NCBI GenBank assembly: GCA_035525905.1
Contig: DATLDK010000066.1
Span: 1-8,723, forward strand
Direction: 5' to 3'
From: Gaiellasilicea sp035525905
GTDB taxonomy: Bacteria > Actinomycetota > Thermoleophilia > Gaiellales > Gaiellaceae
DNA: 8,723 nucleotides
The notes beneath the pieces were generated by a model. It had not been told where the DNA came from and made no database searches. It saw only the letters and a list, made by a program, of their open reading frames with translations. This document shows positions 4,788 through 8,723 of the stretch, piece by piece. Position 1 is the stretch's first letter. Each line of letters begins with the position of its first letter. Both the position numbers and the translations under genes were made by a program.

Positions 4788-6352
4788 AGGTGCAGCGGCT
4801 GCCCGATGGCTTTCGCGCCTACACGTGGTCACCGTCCTCGGCGGAGGTGGCCGCACGGCACGGCCTCAGGCCGGAGCAGGTTCTGCGGTACGACCAGAAC
4901 ACGCCACCCGCTCCGGGAGTCCCCCAGCTGCCGCTCGCGGACAGCTTCGCCCGCTTGCACGAGTACCCGGACGGGACCTACAGGGAGGTGCGCGAAGCCG
5001 CGGCGGGCTACTGCGGCGTCGCACCGGAGCAGGTCGTCGTCGGTGCGGGCGCCGACGAGCTGATCCTCCTCTGCGCACGCACCTTCCTCGGGCCCGGCTC
5101 GTTGGCAGCGATCGAGGAGCCCACGTACGGCCTCTACCGGATCGCAACCGAGCTCGAAGGGGCGTCCGCGACCGGCTCGGCCGAAGGCGCCGACCTGATC
5201 TGGGTCTGCAATCCGAACAACCCGACCGGAGCATTGCGCGACCCCGCCGGGATCGCCGCGCTCGCCCGCGCGCACCCGGAGGCCGCGGTCGTGGTCGACG
5301 AGGCCTACTTCGAGTTCGCGGGCGTGACGTGCGTGCCGCTGATCGCCGAGCACGCGAACGTGATCGTCCTCCGCACGCTGTCGAAGGCGTTCGGCTTCGC
5401 GGCGCTTCGGGTCGGCTGGGCCGTCGCAGCGCTGGACGTTGCGGCAGAGCTCGACCTTCGCCGTGCACCGGCGAGCGTGAGTGGCCCAGCAGCGCGGATC
5501 GCCGCCGCGGCGCTCCGCTCGCCGCGCATCGACGTCGCGGACACGCTGGCGGAGCGCGAGCGAGTGCGGGCTGCGCTCGTCGCAGCCGGTCACGACTGCC
5601 CGGACGGCCATGCGAATTTCGTCTTCCTGCGCACCGGCGAGGCGCTCGGCGCGGAGCTCGAGGCGCAGGGCCTCGTCGTGCGGGAGGTCCCCGGCGGCAT
5701 CCGCATCACGCTCCGGCGGCCGCGCGAGAACGACGTCCTCCTGCTCGCGCTGGGGGCAGCGCCCGGTCCGCCCTCGGGCCGGTCCGCCTACGTCACGAGG
5801 ACGAGCACGGAGACGGCGTTGACCCTGTCCCTCGACCTCGACGGTGTCGGCCGGTGCCGGTGTGAGACGGGCGTCGGCTTCCTCGACCACCTGCTCACGC
5901 TCCTGGCCTTCCATGCCGGCTTCGATCTCGAGCTGCTCGCCGGCGGCGATCTCGACGTGGACGAGCATCACGCCGTCGAGGATGTCCTGGCCGCGCTCGG
6001 CGATGCGCTCGCAGAGGCGCTCGGCGATCGGCAGAGCATTGCCCGCTACGGGGCCGCCACCGTGCCCATGGACGAGGCCAGCGCGACCGCGGCCGTCGAT
6101 CTCGTTCGACGTCCACATGCCGAGATCTCGCTCGCCTTCACGGGCGAACGGGTCGGCGGCCTCGCCCTCACGCTCCTCCCGCACGCGCTCGAGCGCTTCA
6201 CGATGCAGGCTGCCTGCACGATTCACGTCTCCTCGTCCGGGGCCGATGATCATCACGTGGCCGAGGCGGCGTTCAAGGCGCTGGGCCGAGCGCTGCGCGA
6301 GGCGTGTGCCCCATCCTCGGGTGGCGTCCAGTCGACGAAGGGCCTCGCATGA
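4784..6352 (+). CDS. hisC-hisB: Bifunctional histidinol-phosphate aminotransferase / imidazoleglycerol-phosphate dehydratase (HisC-HisB fusion)
   Basis: A single 522-residue reading frame carries two enzymes. Residues 1 to about 325 are HisC, a fold-type I PLP aminotransferase that converts imidazole acetol phosphate to histidinol phosphate: DQNTPP (37-42), NPNNPTG (143-149), VVDEAYFEF (170-178) and the PLP lysine K201 in SKAFG, followed by LRVGW. After a short Pro/Gly/Ala linker (about 325-332), residues 333-522 are HisB dehydratase, which forms imidazole acetol phosphate: TRTSTETA, GVGFLDHLL, the metal motif DEHHAVED (393-400), VPMDEA, DDHHVAEAAFKAL (488-500) and the C-terminal STKG. There is no in-frame start codon between the domains that would spare the HisB motifs, so a real fusion is implied. 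The two domains catalyse consecutive steps, with the dehydratase product being the aminotransferase substrate. The start overlaps hisD and the stop overlaps hisH, both as ATGA. No HisN-type phosphatase domain is attached. Confidence 0.95.
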   Translation: MKVQRLPDGFRAYTWSPSSAEVAARHGLRPEQVLRYDQNTPPAPGVPQLPLADSFARLHEYPDGTYREVREAAAGYCGVAPEQVVVGAGADELILLCARTFLGPGSLAAIEEPTYGLYRIATELEGASATGSAEGADLIWVCNPNNPTGALRDPAGIAALARAHPEAAVVVDEAYFEFAGVTCVPLIAEHANVIVLRTLSKAFGFAALRVGWAVAALDVAAELDLRRAPASVSGPAARIAAAALRSPRIDVADTLAERERVRAALVAAGHDCPDGHANFVFLRTGEALGAELEAQGLVVREVPGGIRITLRRPRENDVLLLALGAAPGPPSGRSAYVTRTSTETALTLSLDLDGVGRCRCETGVGFLDHLLTLLAFHAGFDLELLAGGDLDVDEHHAVEDVLAALGDALAEALGDRQSIARYGAATVPMDEASATAAVDLVRRPHAEISLAFTGERVGGLALTLLPHALERFTMQAACTIHVSSSGADDHHVAEAAFKALGRALREACAPSSGGVQSTKGLA

Positions 6353-6945
6353 GGGTCGTGCTCGCGGACTACGGAGCCGGGAATCTGCGCAGCGTCTGCT
6401 CCGCCTTCGCGCGCGCAGGGGCCGAACCGGCCGTCACGACCGATCCTGGTGAGGTCGCGGCTGCCCCGCTCGCGGTGATCGCAGGTGTCGGCCACGTCGC
6501 GCAGGCGGCCGCCGGACTGGAGCCGCTCGTGGACGTGCTCCGCGAGCGCGTTGCGGCCGGCCGGCCCGTCCTCGGGATCTGCGTGGGGCTCCAGCTGCTC
6601 TTCCAAGAGAGCGAGGAAGGCGGCGAGGGCCTGGGCTTCCTCGGGGGCGTCGTTCGCAAGGTCAACGCCCCCACCGTGCCGCACATGGGCTGGAACGAGC
6701 TCGAGTGCCCGCGCCCCTCGCACATCCTCGACGGTCTTGACGGGGACGACGTGTACTTCGCCCACAGCTATGCGGTGGAGCCAGACGACGAAGAGCTCAT
6801 CGCCGCGCGGGTCGACCACGGGGGCCCCATAGTCGCCGCGATCGAAAGCGGCGCGCTTGCGGGCGTCCAATTCCATCCCGAGCGGAGCGGAGCAGCCGGG
6901 GCACGGTTGCTCGAGAACGTGCTGGTGTGGTCAAGAAGCGCCTGA
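6349..6945 (+). CDS. hisH: Imidazole glycerol phosphate synthase, glutamine amidotransferase subunit
   Basis: HisH releases ammonia from glutamine and passes it to HisF, which lies next to it. The 198 residues show the class I amidotransferase triad: C78 in GICVGLQLLF, and H176 and E178 in VQFHPERS. DYGAGNLRS at the N-terminus, GLGFLGGVV, PHMGWN and FAHSYAV are further HisH marks. The loop that normally reads PGVG, whose backbone helps form the oxyanion hole, reads AGVG here (45-48), and the nucleophile context is GICVG rather than GICLG. The ATG at 6349 is chosen because the protein then begins MRVVLADYGAGN, as in the family, and because it overlaps the preceding stop as ATGA. The end overlaps hisF by 19 bases. 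Confidence 0.95.
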   Translation: MRVVLADYGAGNLRSVCSAFARAGAEPAVTTDPGEVAAAPLAVIAGVGHVAQAAAGLEPLVDVLRERVAAGRPVLGICVGLQLLFQESEEGGEGLGFLGGVVRKVNAPTVPHMGWNELECPRPSHILDGLDGDDVYFAHSYAVEPDDEELIAARVDHGGPIVAAIESGALAGVQFHPERSGAAGARLLENVLVWSRSA

Positions 6946-7667
6946 TCCCGTGCCTCGACGTCGCCGGCGGACGCGTCGTCAAGGGCGTTCGCTTCGAGAC
7001 GCTGCGCGACATCGGCGATCCGGTGGAGCTCGCTCAGCGCTACTCCGACGTCGGCGCCGACGAGCTCGTGTTCCTCGACATCGCTGCGACCGTCGCTGGG
7101 CGCGGCCCCACGCTCGAACTGGTGGAGCGGGCGGCCCAGCGGCTGACGATCCCGTTCACGGTGGGTGGCGGCATCTCCGGCGTCGAGGACGCCCGCTCGC
7201 TGCTCCGTGCCGGGGCGGACAAGGTGGCCGTCAACCGGGCCGCGTTCGACGAGCCCGCGCTTCTGACCGAGCTGGCCGACGAGTTCGGCGCTCAGGCCGT
7301 CGTCTGTGCCATCGACTCCCGCGGCGGGCGCGTCGTCACCCACGGCGGCCGCACCGAGCGGGAGACAGACGCGGTGGACTGGGCTCGCGAGGCGGTGGCA
7401 CTGGGAGCGGGCGAGCTCCTGGTGACGTCGATCGACGCCGACGGAACGAGAGCGGGCTACGACCTCGAGCTCACGGCGGCCATGGCCGAGGCGGTGGGCG
7501 TTCCCGTGGTCGCGTCCGGCGGAGCGGGCGAGGCGCGGCACCTGGCGGAGGCCTTCGCGGCGGGCGCGGAGGCGGCCCTCGTCGCCTCGATCGTGCACGA
7601 GCGCCCGGAGCGGGTGCAGGAGCTGAAGGCTGAGCTCAAGGAGGCGGGATGGAACGTCCGGATCTGA
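6927..7667 (+). CDS. hisF: Imidazole glycerol phosphate synthase, cyclase subunit
   Basis: HisF uses ammonia from HisH and PRFAR, the HisA product, to form imidazole glycerol phosphate and AICAR. This 246-residue (beta/alpha)8 barrel has CLDV with D11, AIDSRGG with D130, the phosphate loops TVGGGI and VASGGAGE, and TSIDADGT. The ammonia-gate residues known from Thermotoga HisF are kept: R5, E46, K99 and the E163 equivalent of E167. HisF and the HisA domain encoded at 1428-2423 are related barrels but clearly distinct in motifs. The GTG at 6927 gives the expected N-terminus (MVKKRLIPCLDV) and lies inside the end of hisH, so the two subunits are probably made in coupled fashion. The end overlaps hisIE by 19 bases. 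Confidence 0.96.
   Translation: MVKKRLIPCLDVAGGRVVKGVRFETLRDIGDPVELAQRYSDVGADELVFLDIAATVAGRGPTLELVERAAQRLTIPFTVGGGISGVEDARSLLRAGADKVAVNRAAFDEPALLTELADEFGAQAVVCAIDSRGGRVVTHGGRTERETDAVDWAREAVALGAGELLVTSIDADGTRAGYDLELTAAMAEAVGVPVVASGGAGEARHLAEAFAAGAEAALVASIVHERPERVQELKAELKEAGWNVRI
7638..7644 (+). promoter_or_regulatory. Strong ribosome binding site for hisIE
   Basis: AAGGAGG, a near-perfect Shine-Dalgarno, ends four bases before the ATG at 7649 and lies inside the hisF coding sequence. It fixes the hisIE start. It is the clearest ribosome binding site in the operon, since the other internal genes rely on ATGA overlaps or weak purine stretches. Confidence 0.75.
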
Positions 7668-8203
7668 CGCCCGCGATCGTGCAGGAGGCGATCTCGAACC
7701 GGGTCCTGATGCTGGCCTGGATGGACGAGGAGGCTCTTCGCCGCACCCGGGAGACCGGGGAGGCGTGGTTCTGGAGCCGGTCGCGCAAGGCCTACTGGCG
7801 CAAGGGCGAGACGTCAGGCAACACGCTCGCGGTCGAGGAGATCCGGGACGATTGCGACGGAGACGCCATCCTCCTGCGCGTGCGCCCTGCCGGCCCCGTC
7901 TGCCACACCGGCGCCGAGTCGTGCTTCGCGCCGTGGCTGTGGCGCGTGATCACGGAGCGAGCGCTGGAGCGGCCTGACGGCTCGTACGTCGTCACGCTGG
8001 TCGACGACCCGGCGCTGGCCGCGAGGAAGGTCGGCGAGGAGGGGCTCGAAGCGGCTCTCGCCGGGGCGGGCGAGTCGGACGAGCGACTCGTCGAAGAGCT
8101 CGCAGACCTCTGGTTTCACAGCTACGCGCTGCTCGCCGCTCGGGGGCTCGACCCGCTGCTCGTCGAGGCAGAGCTCGCCCGCCGCGCGCACCCGGCGGTC
8201 TAG
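7649..8203 (+). CDS. hisI: Bifunctional phosphoribosyl-AMP cyclohydrolase / phosphoribosyl-ATP pyrophosphatase
   Basis: HisIE carries out steps two and three of the pathway: removal of pyrophosphate from phosphoribosyl-ATP (HisE part) and opening of the adenine ring of phosphoribosyl-AMP (HisI part). Residues 1 to about 95 are the cyclohydrolase: AWMDEEAL, FWSRSRKAYWRKGETSGN, the metal motif DDCDGD (67-72) and the zinc cysteines in CHTGAESCF (85 and 92). Residues about 98-184 are the helical pyrophosphatase: ERPDGSY, ARKVGEEGLEAALAG (125-139) and ELADLWFHSYALLAARGL (150-167). The pyrophosphatase signature reads KVGEEG rather than the common KVGEEA. At 184 residues it is somewhat shorter than the E. 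coli fusion. It is the last gene of the operon, and its TAG lies in a palindrome shared with the convergent gene. Confidence 0.95.
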   Translation: MERPDLTPAIVQEAISNRVLMLAWMDEEALRRTRETGEAWFWSRSRKAYWRKGETSGNTLAVEEIRDDCDGDAILLRVRPAGPVCHTGAESCFAPWLWRVITERALERPDGSYVVTLVDDPALAARKVGEEGLEAALAGAGESDERLVEELADLWFHSYALLAARGLDPLLVEAELARRAHPAV

Positions 8204-8206
8204 ACC
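8179..8206. terminator. Hairpin and palindrome at the shared stop region (weak terminator candidate)
   Basis: CCGCCG at 8179-8184 and CGGCGG at 8193-8198 can form a 6-bp GC stem with an 8-base loop at the very end of hisIE. It runs into the perfect 10-bp palindrome GGTCTAGACC (8197-8206), which holds both stop codons. No T run follows on either strand, so this is not a standard intrinsic terminator. Any termination here would have to be T-run-independent or Rho-dependent. Confidence 0.2.
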
Positions 8207-8723
8207 TTCATCACGAAGGGGTCGGAGACCTCGTCCGAAAGCTCCGTCCAGACGCTCTTCGTCTGCAGATAGCCGTCGATCGCCTCGGCGCCGTTGACGC
8301 GTCCGAAGCCGCTTTCCTTGTAGCCCCCGAAGGGCGAGTTGAAGGTGATCGCGCGGTAGGTGTTGAGCCAGACCGTCCCCGCTTTGAGACCCCGCGCGAC
8401 CCGGTGAGCACGCTTCAGGTCACGCGTCCACACGCCCGCGGCGAGGCCGAAGCGCGTGTCGTTCGCGATCGCGATCGCCTCCTCCTCCGTCTCGAAGGGC
8501 AGCACGGTGAGCACGGGGCCGAAAACCTCGTCCTGTGCGATCGCAGCGTCGTTGCCGACCCCGTCCACGATCGTCGGCCCGAACCAGAGACCTGCCGGAA
8601 ACTCCGCCACCGTTGCCCGCTCGCCCCCGGTGACGCGCGCGCCCTCGCGGCGAGCAGCAGCGACCATCTCTTCGATCCGGCGCAGCTGAGGAACGTTCGC
8701 GATGGGGCCCATCTGAGTCGCGT
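8200..8723 (-). CDS. Aldehyde dehydrogenase family protein, C-terminal part (gene runs off the window)
   Basis: The reading frame is open to the right edge of the window and encodes about the last 173 residues of an NAD(P)-dependent aldehyde dehydrogenase. Visible family marks are MGPIAN, GPTIVDGV, the cofactor-ribose-binding motif EVFGPVLTV, FGLAAGVWTRD, GTVWLN and PFGGYKESGFGR near the C-terminus. The catalytic cysteine and the Rossmann region lie beyond the edge and cannot be checked. An ATG at 8712 falls in the middle of the conserved TQMGP stretch, so it is not the true start. The substrate cannot be named. The PFGGYKESGFGR context is seen in betaine-aldehyde-like and broad-range members. 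The gene is convergent with hisIE, overlaps it by four bases (CTAG), and has no evident link to histidine synthesis. Confidence 0.93.
   Translation of the reverse strand, partial: ATQMGPIANVPQLRRIEEMVAAARREGARVTGGERATVAEFPAGLWFGPTIVDGVGNDAAIAQDEVFGPVLTVLPFETEEEAIAIANDTRFGLAAGVWTRDLKRAHRVARGLKAGTVWLNTYRAITFNSPFGGYKESGFGRVNGAEAIDGYLQTKSVWTELSDEVSDPFVMKV

Noticed and set aside
4829..6256. Long minus-strand open frame opposite hisC-hisB
   Set aside because: It lies antisense to a gene with clear family motifs. The openness comes from GC-rich codon use, and no recognisable domain is present.
6927..7667. HisF barrel as a second HisA or a duplicated copy of the HisA domain at 1428-2423
   Set aside because: The motifs CLDV, TSIDADGT and the R5/E46/K99 gate identify HisF. 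The similarity to HisA is the known ancient kinship of the two barrels.
1..8723. CRISPR arrays, tRNA or rRNA genes, insertion sequences, integrases or phage genes
   Set aside because: Both strands were read for direct repeats with regular spacers, cloverleaf-like sequence and transposase motifs. None were seen.

Overview
The window is a high-GC bacterial chromosome segment that looks actinobacterial. It may be a deep-branching lineage such as Thermoleophilia, but that assignment is an inference. The grounds are strong G/C preference at third codon positions, GTG and TTG starts, ATGA-type gene overlaps, a promoter that looks leaderless, and a sulfur-carrier domain close to actinobacterial CysO. 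Nearly all of it is an almost complete histidine biosynthesis locus, with sulfur-carrier and threonine-synthase genes attached on one side.

Layout. Bases 1-72 may hold the last codons of a + strand gene. A minus-strand block follows, in transcription order: a gene starting at 2423 that encodes HisA fused in frame to a C-terminal CysO/MoaD/ThiS-like sulfur-carrier domain (2423 to 1428), a 166-base spacer with a possible tiny ORF and a hairpin over the next ribosome binding site, and a zinc-ribbon threonine synthase (1261 to 77). Diverging from it on the + strand is a compact operon: a YerC/TrpR-like regulator (2446-2763), hisG long form (2764-3654), hisD (3651-4787), a hisC-hisB fusion (4784-6352), hisH (6349-6945), hisF (6927-7667) and hisIE (7649-8203). 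Every junction inside the operon overlaps or abuts, so translational coupling is likely throughout. A convergent aldehyde dehydrogenase gene (C-terminal part only) fills 8200-8723 and shares its stop region with hisIE.

How the genes work together. HisG, HisIE, HisA, HisH, HisF, HisB, HisC and HisD cover all steps from PRPP plus ATP to histidine except the histidinol-phosphate phosphatase, for which no gene is seen. The regulator sits at the head of the operon. The 22 bp between the two divergent start codons hold an 8-bp-periodic repeat whose spacing matches TrpR-type tandem operators. At its centre is a 10-bp palindrome that reads as an extended -10 element on both strands, exactly 12 to 7 bases upstream of each start codon. 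One repressor could therefore shut both directions.

Most interesting features: the HisA-sulfur-carrier fusion next to a threonine synthase-like PLP enzyme, the symmetric leaderless divergent promoter/operator, and the HisC-HisB fusion.
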